64,000 nt of DNA from an uncultured Anaerolineae bacterium (GCA_905479495.1 CAJQMR010000001.1:111697-175696), one strand, 5' to 3'; counted from the stretch's first letter, positions 33,791-42,860 are shown. The notes: generated by a model from the sequence alone, not told the origin. Numbers and translations: made by a program.

Positions 33791-34705
33791 GTGAGCTTTA
33801 TTGCAGCGGTCTTAATCATCGCCTCGGCATTTATGCACGCAGGCTGGAACTTTGTTAGCAAGCGGCAAAATCCTTCGCTGGCCTATTTTTTTGTAACGGC
33901 CGTTTCCGCCTGGCTGCTCGTCTCCCCCGTTCTCATTTTCCACCGTCGCGCACTCCCCCTGATTCCCCTCTCCGTCTGGGTTCTGGTCATTGGCACTGGC
34001 CTATCACAAATGATCTACTTCACCGGGCTGGCCGGCGCGTACCGCCACGGCGATATCTCATTGGCTTACCCACTCGTCCGGGCGATACCAGTCCTCCTGG
34101 TTGTCGGCATTAGTTTCCTGCTGGGCAACGGCAGTGCCATTAGCCAGACCGGCCTCATTGGCATGGGGCTGATTGCCGCTGGCTGCATTATTCTACCCTT
34201 GCCCTATTTTAAAAAGGTTCGCCTGCGAGAATATATCGATGTAGTTTATCTGATGGCGCTGCTGGCCGCTGTGGGGACCACTGGGTACACCATGCTCGAT
34301 GACCAGGCCCTGCGGCAGCTGCGGGGCGTCGCTGCCATTCCCCTGACCAATAGTGAAATTACTCTGCTCTTTATTCCGTTACAAACAGGCAGTACGGCCG
34401 TTATGCTCGGTCTGGGTACACTGTTGTATCCAGCAGAACGCCGCCAGATACGGCCAATTCTTAAAAATCGCTCCCTGGTTCTCTCTGCTGCCCTGACCGG
34501 GGTGGCCATCATGAGCACCTATGGGTTGGTGTTGGCGGCCATGGCTTACGTGAGCGACGTAAGCTACGTAGCTGCCTTTCGCCAGTTGAGCATTCCCATT
34601 GGTGCGATTCTGGGGCTAACGCTACAGCAAGAACCCCGCTATTTGCCCAAACTGCTTGGCATTGGCATCGTCTCCGTTGGATTGGTGCTGGTGGGGATGG
34701 GCTAA
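33791..34705 (+). CDS. EamA-like drug/metabolite transporter (DMT superfamily)
   Basis: 304 residues from a GTG start, 8 bp after the lipoprotein stop. Ten hydrophobic helices in two EamA-like halves; the first half begins AVLIIASAFMHAGWNFVSKR and contains GDISLAYPLVRAIPVLLV, the second has AYVSDVSYVAAFRQLSIPIGAILG. The GDxSxAYP and DVSYVAA motifs are typical of the family, which exports small metabolites. Substrate unknown. One ACGGCCGT in each half. Confidence 0.87.
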   Translation: MSFIAAVLIIASAFMHAGWNFVSKRQNPSLAYFFVTAVSAWLLVSPVLIFHRRALPLIPLSVWVLVIGTGLSQMIYFTGLAGAYRHGDISLAYPLVRAIPVLLVVGISFLLGNGSAISQTGLIGMGLIAAGCIILPLPYFKKVRLREYIDVVYLMALLAAVGTTGYTMLDDQALRQLRGVAAIPLTNSEITLLFIPLQTGSTAVMLGLGTLLYPAERRQIRPILKNRSLVLSAALTGVAIMSTYGLVLAAMAYVSDVSYVAAFRQLSIPIGAILGLTLQQEPRYLPKLLGIGIVSVGLVLVGMG

Positions 34706-34731
34706 ATGTAACCCAATAACAATTGTTGAAT

Positions 34732-34784
34732 GTAGCCGCAGTTTCTTACTGCGTTCCAGATGCGCGATAAGAAATCGCGGCTAC
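34732..34784. repeat. 53-bp GT...AC hairpin element (GTAGCCGC arm type), copy 2
   Basis: GTAGCCGCAGTTTCTTA pairs with TAAGAAATCGCGGCTAC. It is homologous in both arms to 3080-3131. It lies between the convergent transporter and PEP carboxylase genes. Confidence 0.75.
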
Positions 34785-34795
34785 AGATGGGACCT

Positions 34796-37585
34796 TTACC
34801 CTGTATTTTTTAGCCCAGAAGCAATACCATTAATCGTTAAAAAGATGGCGTGCAGAATTTGCTGCGCTTTAGGGCTGTCTTTTTCTGGCAAGAAGCGCAG
34901 CCGACGCAGCAGGGCTACCTGCACAAAGTTCAGCGGATCGACGTATGGGTTGCGCTGCCGCACCGAACGCTGCAAAACCGGATCATTATCCAGCAATTCC
35001 CGCTGACCCGTCACCCGCAAAATCCAGTTCACCGTGCGGGCAAACGAACTCTCAATCTCACCAAAAATCTTCGTCCGAATCGCCTCATCTTCTACCAGAT
35101 TGGCATACAGCCGGGCGATACCCATGTCGGCTTTGGCCAGGGACACCTGGGCATTGTCAATCACCACCTGGAAAAAGGGCCATTTTTTGTACATCTCTTG
35201 CAGGCGGTGCAAATGTTCTGGCGACTGGTTGCCGTATGCCTCCAGCGCCTCGCCCACGCCGTACCAGCCAGGCAGAACGTGGCGGCTTTGCATCCAGCTA
35301 AAGCCCCAGGGGATGGCCCGCAGGCTGGCAAACGTGGCTTTGGCCGTGCGGCGCGACGGCCGACTGCCGATGCGCATCTGGCTGATTTCGGTGATGGGTG
35401 TGGCTGCGCCCCAATATTCCAGCAGTTCTGGCGTTTCGTAGATGAGCTGGCGGTAGGTTTTGTAAGAAACGGCCGCTAATTCATCCATCGCCTCCTGCCA
35501 ATCATCCTGAGGGCGGGTGGTGCCGCCATGACGGGGATCCACACTGGCCATCAGCGTGGCGTTAACCACCTGCTCCAGATGGCGGCGGGCCACAGCGGGG
35601 TGCCCATACCGTTCGTCGATCACTTCGCCCTGTTCCGTGATGCGGATACGGCCGTTTACCGAGCCTGGTGGTTGCGCCAAAATCGCCCGATTGGCCGGAC
35701 CACCACCACGGGCAATCGTGCCCCCCCGTCCATGGAACAGCATGATATTGACGTTGTGTTTGGCACATGCCTCCGCCAATACTTCCTGGGCCTGGTACAG
35801 CTCCCAGTTAGCCGCCATGTAGCCCGCATCCTTGTTGCTGTCCGAGTAGCCAATCATAATCGTCTGGTCTCGATTCACCCGCTCCAGATGCGGCGCGTAG
35901 GCGGGATGGTTAAACAGATCGGCCATCACGTCGGGTGCCTTGCGTAAATCTTCGCGGGTTTCAAACAAAGGCACGAAGGTCATGCCTTCATCTTCCCGGT
36001 TGGGATCCAGGCAGAGGCCATGCCATTTGGCCAACAGCAGCGGGGCCAAAATATCCTCCGGGCCATGGGTCATGCTCACGATGTAGGGGCCAAGCAGTTC
36101 ACGGCCGTAGAAATCAAAGGCGCGGTACAGAATCTGGAACAGCGTCACCGTCTCATCAGCCTCTGGCGATAAATCAGTCAGTTGGCTCAAATCTGGATTG
36201 GGCGAAGCCAATAGATTGGACAAAATTTGAGCACGTTCGGCTGGCTCAAGCGTATCAAGGCTGTCGTGCAGTTTTAGTTTGCGCAGGAGTTCGGCCAGAA
36301 CGGCCGTATTAAATTCACTGTACTGGCGAATGTCCAGCCGGGCCACATGCAGACCAAATACCTGGGCCTGCCGCCGCATCCGCGCCAGTTGGTCCGCCGC
36401 CAAGTCATCCAGATGGCTTTCATGCAGCGTCTTATTCATCAGCCGGAGCGGTTCCAGCAAATCCTGCATACTCTTCATACGCAGCGGCGGATTTGACTTC
36501 CCTTTGAGACGGGCCACCATGTCACCAGCGGCAGCTGTGGCTAAATCTTCCGCCAGCGCCGCTGCCCACAGCCGGTACGGCTCGTTGGGGTACCGGTTCT
36601 GCAAAAAGGCCAGATGCTCAGACTTGTCCTTCACATCGGCCAAGGCTGCCAAAAACTCTTGCTGAATGGGCGTGAGCGAGTCAGAAACCGTCAGGGAGCG
36701 GTTGAGGCGGGTTGCCGATTCCCGATGCTGCACCATGGCCAACCCGCGATGCAGCCGCAGCGTTTCGGCCGTTACGTCAGCCGTCACGTTTGGATTGCCA
36801 TCTCGATCTCCGCCAATCCACGACCCAAAAGTGAGGAATTGTTTGGGTGGTTTGAGCGTGGGATAATAGTCAGCAATGGCCTGGGCCATGCTGGCATATA
36901 TCTCCGGGATGGTGTGCCAGATGGTGGTATCCATGTAGTAAAGGCCAGTTTTCACTTCGTCGGTGACGGTGATTACGGCCGTTCGCGTTCGGTTCGTCAG
37001 CCAGAGGGCCGTCACTTCAGCCAGAATACTGGTCATCAAGCTGTTTTGTTCTGAAGGCAGCAAATCGCGCACATGCAGATCCGTTAGCGCAGTGGAAATA
37101 CGCCGCAGTTTGGAAAGCACCGTCCGGCGCTTGGCCTGCGTGGGATGGGCGGTGAACACCAGCTCCACATGCAGTTTAGCCAACAGCTTGCCCATCTCGT
37201 ACTCATCCACGCCCATCTGCTGCAGCTGGGCAATTGCCGCCGCAATCGACTCTTTTAATGGCTGCGGATGCGCCTTGCGCTCCCGATCACGCAAAACACG
37301 CACCCGGTTTTGCTCTTCCGCCAGATTGACCAGCTCAAAATAGTTGGCAAAAGCCCGAGACAGCAGTTCCGCTTTTTCGACGCTTAGCCCGTTAACAATT
37401 TGCTCCAGACGCGCGTCAATCTCTGGATTGGCATCCATGCGCCGCGCCTTGGACAAGGCTCGCACCCCTTCTTCTAATTCAAACAGCTCCACCCCGGCCT
37501 GGCGGCGGATTACCTGCCCTAAAATGTCACCTAGAAGGTGAATGTCTTCGCTTAGTTGTTTCTGGCTTTTTCTTTGCTTGGCCAT
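34796..37585 (-). CDS. ppc: Phosphoenolpyruvate carboxylase
   Basis: 929 residues, standard length. It carboxylates phosphoenolpyruvate to oxaloacetate, replenishing the TCA cycle. Signatures: VFTAHPTQAKRRT (catalytic His), GGDRDGNPNVT, GYSDSNKDAGY, FHGRGGTIARGGG (substrate Arg/His loop) and the C-terminal QRELLDNDPVLQRSVRQRN region followed by an end near NTG, as in bacterial enzymes ending with the allosteric Asn. Cytoplasmic. Four ACGGCCGT sites are scattered in its less conserved parts. Confidence 0.95.
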   Translation of the reverse strand: MAKQRKSQKQLSEDIHLLGDILGQVIRRQAGVELFELEEGVRALSKARRMDANPEIDARLEQIVNGLSVEKAELLSRAFANYFELVNLAEEQNRVRVLRDRERKAHPQPLKESIAAAIAQLQQMGVDEYEMGKLLAKLHVELVFTAHPTQAKRRTVLSKLRRISTALTDLHVRDLLPSEQNSLMTSILAEVTALWLTNRTRTAVITVTDEVKTGLYYMDTTIWHTIPEIYASMAQAIADYYPTLKPPKQFLTFGSWIGGDRDGNPNVTADVTAETLRLHRGLAMVQHRESATRLNRSLTVSDSLTPIQQEFLAALADVKDKSEHLAFLQNRYPNEPYRLWAAALAEDLATAAAGDMVARLKGKSNPPLRMKSMQDLLEPLRLMNKTLHESHLDDLAADQLARMRRQAQVFGLHVARLDIRQYSEFNTAVLAELLRKLKLHDSLDTLEPAERAQILSNLLASPNPDLSQLTDLSPEADETVTLFQILYRAFDFYGRELLGPYIVSMTHGPEDILAPLLLAKWHGLCLDPNREDEGMTFVPLFETREDLRKAPDVMADLFNHPAYAPHLERVNRDQTIMIGYSDSNKDAGYMAANWELYQAQEVLAEACAKHNVNIMLFHGRGGTIARGGGPANRAILAQPPGSVNGRIRITEQGEVIDERYGHPAVARRHLEQVVNATLMASVDPRHGGTTRPQDDWQEAMDELAAVSYKTYRQLIYETPELLEYWGAATPITEISQMRIGSRPSRRTAKATFASLRAIPWGFSWMQSRHVLPGWYGVGEALEAYGNQSPEHLHRLQEMYKKWPFFQVVIDNAQVSLAKADMGIARLYANLVEDEAIRTKIFGEIESSFARTVNWILRVTGQRELLDNDPVLQRSVRQRNPYVDPLNFVQVALLRRLRFLPEKDSPKAQQILHAIFLTINGIASGLKNTG

Positions 37586-37608
37586 CTCTTCCCACTTTTT
37601 TTAATTGG

Positions 37609-37678
37609 ACACTGATTTCCACTGGTTAACACTGATTTTTGTTCTTATCTGTGTTAATCAGTGTTCATCTGTGTCCCA
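37609..37678. repeat. Long imperfect hairpin of ACACTGATTT words
   Basis: GGACACTGATTTCCACTGG and AACACTGATTT are matched on the right by AATCAGTGTTCATCTGTGTCC words. It fills the spacer between ppc and the NUDIX gene. The phrase is internally repetitive like the other spacer hairpins. Confidence 0.65.
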
Positions 37679-37721
37679 TTTTTCCTGTTTGGTTCAAGCT
37701 GATGGATCGCTAGTTCACTTA

Positions 37722-38276
37722 TCACTTTTCACTCTGCTTTTTATAGTTTTCGTAATGATAGAATGCCGCCACGACGAGGGCATGGGTGATACGGCCGTTC
37801 GCAATCAACCCTGCCACATCTGCCAAAGGCACCAACGTTACCTCAATATCTTCCGCGCTATCAAACTGAGGCTGCTGCTGCCAACAAGCATTGAGCGCCA
37901 GATACGTGTGGCACTGATTGTTCAAAAATGCCGGATTGGGATCGACCGTGCCGATATGGATAATTTCCTCCGCAGCATAACCAGTCTCTTCCAGAAGTTC
38001 ACGCCGCACCGCTTCGGCTGGATCATCCTCGCCAGCGTCTACCATGCCGCCGGGGATTTCCAATGTCACTTCGGCAGTTCCGTGGCGGAACTGGTGAATC
38101 ATCACCACCTGGCCATCCGGCGTCAGCGGCACCACGTTCACCCAATCTGGCGACTCCAGTACAAAAAAGCTGTGTTCCTTGCCTGTGCGCGGCGAACGTC
38201 GCGTGTCCCGTCGCATCTTAAAAATGCGGAAATTTGCAATCTCTTCGCTATTGAGTTTTTCCCAATCTTTTACCAT
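37722..38276 (-). CDS. NUDIX hydrolase, ADP-ribose pyrophosphatase-like
   Basis: 184 residues. The Nudix box GGMVDAGEDDPAEAVRREL followed by LEETGY carries the metal-binding Glu residues. The flanking EIPGG and GTVDPNPAFLNN resemble ADP-ribose/NDP-sugar pyrophosphatases. It hydrolyses nucleoside-diphosphate-linked metabolites in the cytoplasm; the exact substrate is not fixed by sequence. Its last codons and stop lie in a TTCACTTATCACTTTTCACT repeat phrase, so the C-terminal YKKQSEK end was probably shaped by repeat DNA. Confidence 0.9.
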   Translation of the reverse strand: MVKDWEKLNSEEIANFRIFKMRRDTRRSPRTGKEHSFFVLESPDWVNVVPLTPDGQVVMIHQFRHGTAEVTLEIPGGMVDAGEDDPAEAVRRELLEETGYAAEEIIHIGTVDPNPAFLNNQCHTYLALNACWQQQPQFDSAEDIEVTLVPLADVAGLIANGRITHALVVAAFYHYENYKKQSEK

Positions 38277-38329
38277 AAGTGTTGTTTATACGGCAATTTG
38301 CCTTCACTAACAACACCGAATCTAAAAGC

Positions 38330-38408
38330 AAATCACGAATGCCACGAATTGGCAAATGAAACGAATAAATACAGAAAGCTATTTGTGCCATTCGTTTATT
38401 CGTGATTT
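38330..38408. repeat. Hairpin of CACGAAT words
   Basis: AAATCACGAAT (38330-38340) pairs with ATTCGTGATTT (38398-38408). Between them, CACGAATTGGCAAATGAAACG is loosely matched by the ATTTGTGCCATTCGTTT region. It lies between the divergent NUDIX and Hsp70-fusion genes. Confidence 0.7.
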
Positions 38409-38490
38409 AAAATTTGACGAAATCACGGGGCACGTTTAGACTGGTTGATTCGGTCAGTAAAGTCACAGTTTAGTCATAAGGAGGTGAACC

Positions 38491-40935
38491 ATGATTGTGG
38501 GGATGGATTTTGGGACCACAAATTCAGGGATGGCGGTGTATAACGGCCGTTCCGTAAACATTATCCCCCTCGATCCAGCCAACAATAACCCACGCGTCGC
38601 CCGCACTGCCCTCTACATCACCAACGAGCAGCAAATTTACATTGGCCGCGACGCCCTTAACCGTTACTTCGAGCAAAATGTCGGCCGTCCCGTCAAAACC
38701 AAAAAGGTGTGGATTGGCGAGATCGAAATTCGCGGGGGCGATATGCATTACGTCACAGACGTCTACGTCTACGTCGATGTCTACTCGCCCGGACGGCTGC
38801 TGCTCTCCATCAAAACCAGCCTGCGCGACAGTGACTACCCCGGCACCGTCATTGGCCAGCATTATTATTCGCTAGAAAATTTAATCGCCCTTTACCTCAA
38901 CATCACCAAAACCCGCGCCGAACAGCATCTGGGCCAGCCGCTGCACCAGGTGGTGCTGGGTCGCCCTGTTCGTTTTGCCACCGACCCGGAAAAAGATCGG
39001 CTGGCGGAAGCCCGTCTGCTGCAAGCTGCGTTCCAGGCGGGCTATGAAACCGTCTACCTGCAACGGGAACCCATCGCCGCCGCTTACAGCTACGAAGCCA
39101 GCATCAACGCGCCGCAAAACGTGCTCGTTTTTGACTTTGGTGGCGGTACGCTGGACCTGACGGTGATGCGCCTGGGCGAGCGCACCCAGCAGCGGGTGTT
39201 GGCCACTGGTGGTATCCCCGTCGCCGGTGACGTGTTTGACCAGAAGCTGGTGCGGGCCAAGCTGCCGCGCCACTTTGGCCAGGGCAGCTATTTTGGTCCC
39301 CGGCACAAAGCGCTCACCGTGCCCAGCTGGATTTATGACGCCTTTTCCAGCTGGCAAACCATTTTGGAACTGCAAACGGCCGAAAACAAAAAAATGCTGC
39401 GCGACATCGCCCAAACCGCCCAGCGACGCTACCAGATCGAAGCGCTGGAAAGCCTGGTCTCCAGCAACTACGGCCTGCAAATGTTCGACATCGTGGAGCA
39501 GGCCAAGCGTACGCTGTCGGACAAACGCGGGGCGACAATTACGCTCGAAGGGCCGGGTTTCAAGGTACAGGAATTTGTGACGCGCAGCGAATTTGAGACG
39601 ATCATTCGTGCCGAAATTCAGGCCATCGACGCCCACATCGATGAAACTATGACCGCTTCCGGGCTAAAGCCAGAGCAGATTGATGCCGTGATTCGCACCG
39701 GCGGCTCCAGCCAGGTACCCGCCTTCGACGAGATGTTGCAGCGCAAATTTGGCCCGGAAAAGGTGCGGCGCGTCGATACGTTTAGCAGCGTCACAGCAGG
39801 CTTAGGCATCTTTGCTCAAGGATTGGAAGCGGGTACCGAAACAGCCCAGGCGTACACCGCTGCCAACATTAATACTCCCGAACCAGTAGAAAGCAATCGG
39901 CCAAGAGTGAGCCCCGCCAACATCGATATGCTGCGGCGGCGCATCCAGGTACAGGAAGGCGTGGTTGAGGCGGAATCGACTTTGTCCGAGCAGGCGCTGG
40001 TGGTGCTGGGGGATGACAAAACAATTACGGCCGTTCCTCTCCCTAAAATTTTTAGCCACAGAGAATACAGAGGGGAAAGAGCAAACGAGCAAAAAAATCT
40101 GCGGGAATCCTTCGACCATGCTCAGGACAAGTCTGCGAAATCTGCGGATATAAAAGAATTGGGTTTGCCCCAAAATGGCCAACAGGCCATCACCGCCGAT
40201 TGGGATGAACAGCTGCTGATTCTGACTTCAAAATACCGCTTTTTGCTGCTGACGCCGCGCCAGCTGGCAGAGCAGCAAGTGGCGAATGTGACGCTGAATC
40301 AGGTGTTCCAGTTGGGTAAACGAGAGGTTTTGTGTACGGTGGCCCGCTGGCGCACGATTAAGCAGCAGGAGAAGCTGCTGCTGGTAACATCGGCGGGATT
40401 GGCACGGCCGTATCCCACCCGCGTCATGATTGAGAGCATTGAAGCCCCCGTACCGCTGCTGTTTGACAACCCACTGCCTGGCGTGCCCGTGTTTGCCGAC
40501 GGGGCAGAAGGTCAGGAAACCTTGTTGCTGCTCACCCGCAGCGGCAAGGGATTACGCAGCCAGGTGGGCAGTTTGCGCGGTTCTGGCACCCAGCTGATGA
40601 ACGTGGCCAAAGGGGATCGGGTGGAAACGGCCGTACTCTGCCAACCCAACGACCCCATCCTGCTCATTACAAATGATGGTTACGGCCGTCAGCTTTTGGC
40701 CGAGTGGGTGCCCCAGCCAGAAAAAGAGAACGACAAGGGCAAATCGTTGGTGGCCCGGCGCAGCGATCTTATCGCCGCTGTGTCCAAGCCAGAAGACACG
40801 CCCATTCATTTGCTGACTTCACAACGACTGCTTTTGCTGGAAAATGGCCGTCCACCCCTGGATGAGAGCAGCAAAACTTCCCCCTTGCTCAAACTCAACA
40901 AAAAAGAGGCAGTCCATACGGTCCTGCCTCTTTAA
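38491..40935 (+). CDS. Hsp70-type ATPase fused to GyrA C-terminal-like propeller
   Basis: 814 residues with a perfect AAGGAGGTGA site. About 1-445: Hsp70/actin-fold ATPase (MDFGTTNSGMAVYNG, LVFDFGGGTLDLTVM, IRTGGSSQVPAF), but no peptide-binding domain. About 500-810: strand repeats resembling the GyrA/ParC C-terminal propeller (LLLVTSAGLARPYP, LLLLTRSGKGLRSQVGSL, ILLITNDGYGRQLL). This end could bind DNA, as in GyrA, or another polymer. Between the first strand and the rest, about residues 520-555, sits an in-frame stretch encoded by three repeat phrases (RGERANEQKNLRESFDHAQD is part of it). ACGGCCGT sites flank this stretch. A partner J protein is not nearby. Confidence 0.82.
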   Translation: MIVGMDFGTTNSGMAVYNGRSVNIIPLDPANNNPRVARTALYITNEQQIYIGRDALNRYFEQNVGRPVKTKKVWIGEIEIRGGDMHYVTDVYVYVDVYSPGRLLLSIKTSLRDSDYPGTVIGQHYYSLENLIALYLNITKTRAEQHLGQPLHQVVLGRPVRFATDPEKDRLAEARLLQAAFQAGYETVYLQREPIAAAYSYEASINAPQNVLVFDFGGGTLDLTVMRLGERTQQRVLATGGIPVAGDVFDQKLVRAKLPRHFGQGSYFGPRHKALTVPSWIYDAFSSWQTILELQTAENKKMLRDIAQTAQRRYQIEALESLVSSNYGLQMFDIVEQAKRTLSDKRGATITLEGPGFKVQEFVTRSEFETIIRAEIQAIDAHIDETMTASGLKPEQIDAVIRTGGSSQVPAFDEMLQRKFGPEKVRRVDTFSSVTAGLGIFAQGLEAGTETAQAYTAANINTPEPVESNRPRVSPANIDMLRRRIQVQEGVVEAESTLSEQALVVLGDDKTITAVPLPKIFSHREYRGERANEQKNLRESFDHAQDKSAKSADIKELGLPQNGQQAITADWDEQLLILTSKYRFLLLTPRQLAEQQVANVTLNQVFQLGKREVLCTVARWRTIKQQEKLLLVTSAGLARPYPTRVMIESIEAPVPLLFDNPLPGVPVFADGAEGQETLLLLTRSGKGLRSQVGSLRGSGTQLMNVAKGDRVETAVLCQPNDPILLITNDGYGRQLLAEWVPQPEKENDKGKSLVARRSDLIAAVSKPEDTPIHLLTSQRLLLLENGRPPLDESSKTSPLLKLNKKEAVHTVLPL
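40060..40155. repeat. Composite repeat phrases inserted in frame in the Hsp70-fusion gene
   Basis: CCACAGAGAATACAGAGG, then AAAAAAATCTGCGGGAATCC, then CCTTCGACCATGCTCAGGAC, then GTCTGCGAAATCTGCGGATA. The second and fourth are halves of the AATCTGCG-word repeat seen in spacers, and the third resembles the widespread CCTTCGAC...CTCAGGAC phrase. The reading frame stays open through all of it. Confidence 0.7.
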
Positions 40936-40936
40936 A
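40901..40936 (-). terminator. Terminator stem shared by convergent genes
   Basis: AAAGAGGCAG (40903-40912) pairs with CTGCCTCTTT (40924-40933), overlapping the 3' end of the Hsp70-fusion gene. The T-run follows the stem on the minus strand, so it best fits termination of the repeat-protein operon coming from the right. Confidence 0.75.
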
Positions 40937-41007
40937 AAATTTGCTACAGCGGGCGCAGAGAAGAAGAGAAAGGAGTTTTCTAACGCTCTCCGCAGCTTCG
41001 GCAATGC

Positions 41008-42201
41008 TTAATTGTAAAGTTCTGGCACCCCGTGGATCATCATCTCCACCAGCTCATCGGCGGTGAGTGCCTCACCCATCTTTTCCTTCATACGCTCGGC
41101 AAATTTGGGGGAAACGCCGTGGATTTTCAGGGTGACCAGATCATCGGCCGTGAGCGATTTACCCAAAATCTCCTGCAACCGTTGGGCATGTTGGGGCCGC
41201 ACGCCGTGAATGCGCATGGTGACCAGCATTTCGGCTGTGACGTCGGGCAAATTCAGCGCCACGATGCCAGCCACAAAGTGCGGATCAACCCCGTGAATAC
41301 GCATGTTGACCAACTGCTCCGCATCCAAATCAGGCAGGCCAAAACTATGCATGGTCTTGATGAAATCGGCCGTCACGTTGTGAATGCCCATGTTGATGAT
41401 CGTGTCCAGATTGAACGGCCCCAGGTCGGTGACTTGCAGCTGCTGGATGAGGTCTGGGCGGATATTGTGGATGCCCAGCTGCACAATCTGGTCAATGGTG
41501 AGATCGGTCAGGCCCATGCTGCGCACTTCTCGGACGAGATTCGGCCGTACGTTGTGGATGCCCAACTGGACCACGTCGTCCACCGTTAAATCGTCCAGCC
41601 CCAGCTCACGAATTTCCTGGATCATCTCTGGGCGCACGCGGTGGATACTGAGCTGAACAATGTCGTCTACGGTGAGATCGGTCAGGCCCAGTTCCTGCAC
41701 CTGTCGCAGATAATCGGGGCGCACGTTGTGGACACCCAACTGCACGACATCATCCACTGTTAAATGAGTCAAGCCCAGGCTGCGTACTTCCACAATTAGC
41801 TCTGGCCGCACGCGATGAATGGCCATCTGCACAATGTCATCTACGGAAAGATCTGTCAGGCCAGCCTCACGCAATTGGCGGATATAGCCGGGACGCACGT
41901 TGTGGATTTGCAGCTGCCACAGCTCATCCTCCGTCAAATCTTTCAACCCTACCTGGGCCATCGCTTCCACAAACCGCGGCGTAATACGCTGGTGCCGATT
42001 GGGAAGTTCAGGCACCTGTTTTTCCCAGCGTACCGGGTTCACAAAGGCGGGTGGCGTGACCAGCTTTGGCGGTGTGGGCGGTACTGGCGGAATGGTTTTG
42101 GCTTCGCTGGTGGCCAGGGCTTCCAGCAATAAATTGGCTTCTTCGGCCGATACTTTACCTTCGGCCAACATGGTTAAAATCATTTTGCGTTCGTCGTTCA
42201 T
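41008..42201 (-). CDS. SHOCT-like protein with eleven 29-residue helical repeats
   Basis: 397 residues with an AGGAGA site. Residues 1-30 form a SHOCT-like helical hairpin (MLAEGKVSAEEANLLLEAL), the same module seen at the end of the DUF2089 protein. A Pro-rich linker leads to eleven tandem repeats of about 29 residues, each of the pattern LTVDDIVQLGIHNVRP followed by a helix ending in LGL. The same type of short two-helix repeat (RIHGVTP-like) is found in uncharacterised bacterial proteins and some peptidase regulators. It probably is a solenoid binding surface. No membrane segment. It is the last gene in the operon with 42243-42860 and the DUF2089 gene. Confidence 0.8.
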   Translation of the reverse strand: MNDERKMILTMLAEGKVSAEEANLLLEALATSEAKTIPPVPPTPPKLVTPPAFVNPVRWEKQVPELPNRHQRITPRFVEAMAQVGLKDLTEDELWQLQIHNVRPGYIRQLREAGLTDLSVDDIVQMAIHRVRPELIVEVRSLGLTHLTVDDVVQLGVHNVRPDYLRQVQELGLTDLTVDDIVQLSIHRVRPEMIQEIRELGLDDLTVDDVVQLGIHNVRPNLVREVRSMGLTDLTIDQIVQLGIHNIRPDLIQQLQVTDLGPFNLDTIINMGIHNVTADFIKTMHSFGLPDLDAEQLVNMRIHGVDPHFVAGIVALNLPDVTAEMLVTMRIHGVRPQHAQRLQEILGKSLTADDLVTLKIHGVSPKFAERMKEKMGEALTADELVEMMIHGVPELYN

Positions 42202-42242
42202 TTTAATCTCCTGGAAAAGTGGGTCAATTTTGTAAACTTGAC

Positions 42243-42860
42243 CTACAGTAAATGGATTGTTTCTTGCAGCAGTTCGTCATCCATACCCTCAATGGCCATT
42301 TGGACAAAAGCATCACCATCGAGTTCTTGAACGAAATCGGTTTCCTTCATTTTTTGAATAAATGATTCATCCACGCCTTCAAGGCCCATCTGCATGATAT
42401 GGTCACCGGTGAGTCCGGGCATATGCAGCCCATTAAGCGCTTGTAAGAAGTCGGGGTCCACGCCTTCAAGGCCCATTTGCACGATGTGGTCACCAGTCAA
42501 AGGCAGCTCTTCCAGCTGACCTACGGCCGTAATAAACGCCGGGTCCACCCCTTCAATCGCCATCGTCACTATCTGATCGCCAGTAAGGGCCGTGTGGGGC
42601 AGCTGGCGCACGGCACGGATAAAGTCCGGATTTACCCCCTCACGGTTGAGCTGGAGGATTTGTTCAGCGGTCAGTTTGGGACTGGTGTGGAGCGGTTTAA
42701 CTGGTTTGAGTGGGTCGAGCGGTGTGATGTTTTTGGCCAGTGGGGATGATGGGGTAGGGACGGCCGTTTGCCCCAAAGCCTCCAGCAACAAATCCGCCTC
42801 ATCCACGGTGATTTTTCCTTTTTGCAACATCGCTAAAATCTGGGCACGTTCTTCTTTCAT
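42243..42860 (-). CDS. SHOCT-like protein with five helical repeats, paralogue of its neighbour
   Basis: 205 residues with an AAGGAG site. The same SHOCT-like N-terminus (MLQKGKITVDEADLLLEALG) and a Thr/Pro linker are followed by five repeats of the form LTGDHIVQMGLEGVDPDFL. The acidic EGVDP replaces the basic HNVRP of the neighbour, so the two solenoids may have complementary charge and bind each other (inference). An ACGGCCGT site encodes the TAV in the linker. Confidence 0.78.
   Translation of the reverse strand: MKEERAQILAMLQKGKITVDEADLLLEALGQTAVPTPSSPLAKNITPLDPLKPVKPLHTSPKLTAEQILQLNREGVNPDFIRAVRQLPHTALTGDQIVTMAIEGVDPAFITAVGQLEELPLTGDHIVQMGLEGVDPDFLQALNGLHMPGLTGDHIMQMGLEGVDESFIQKMKETDFVQELDGDAFVQMAIEGMDDELLQETIHLL

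Noticed and set aside
41008..42860. Regularly spaced DNA repeats resembling a CRISPR array
   Set aside because: The periodicity is 87 bp and in frame, arising from the 29-residue protein repeats; no spacers or cas genes.
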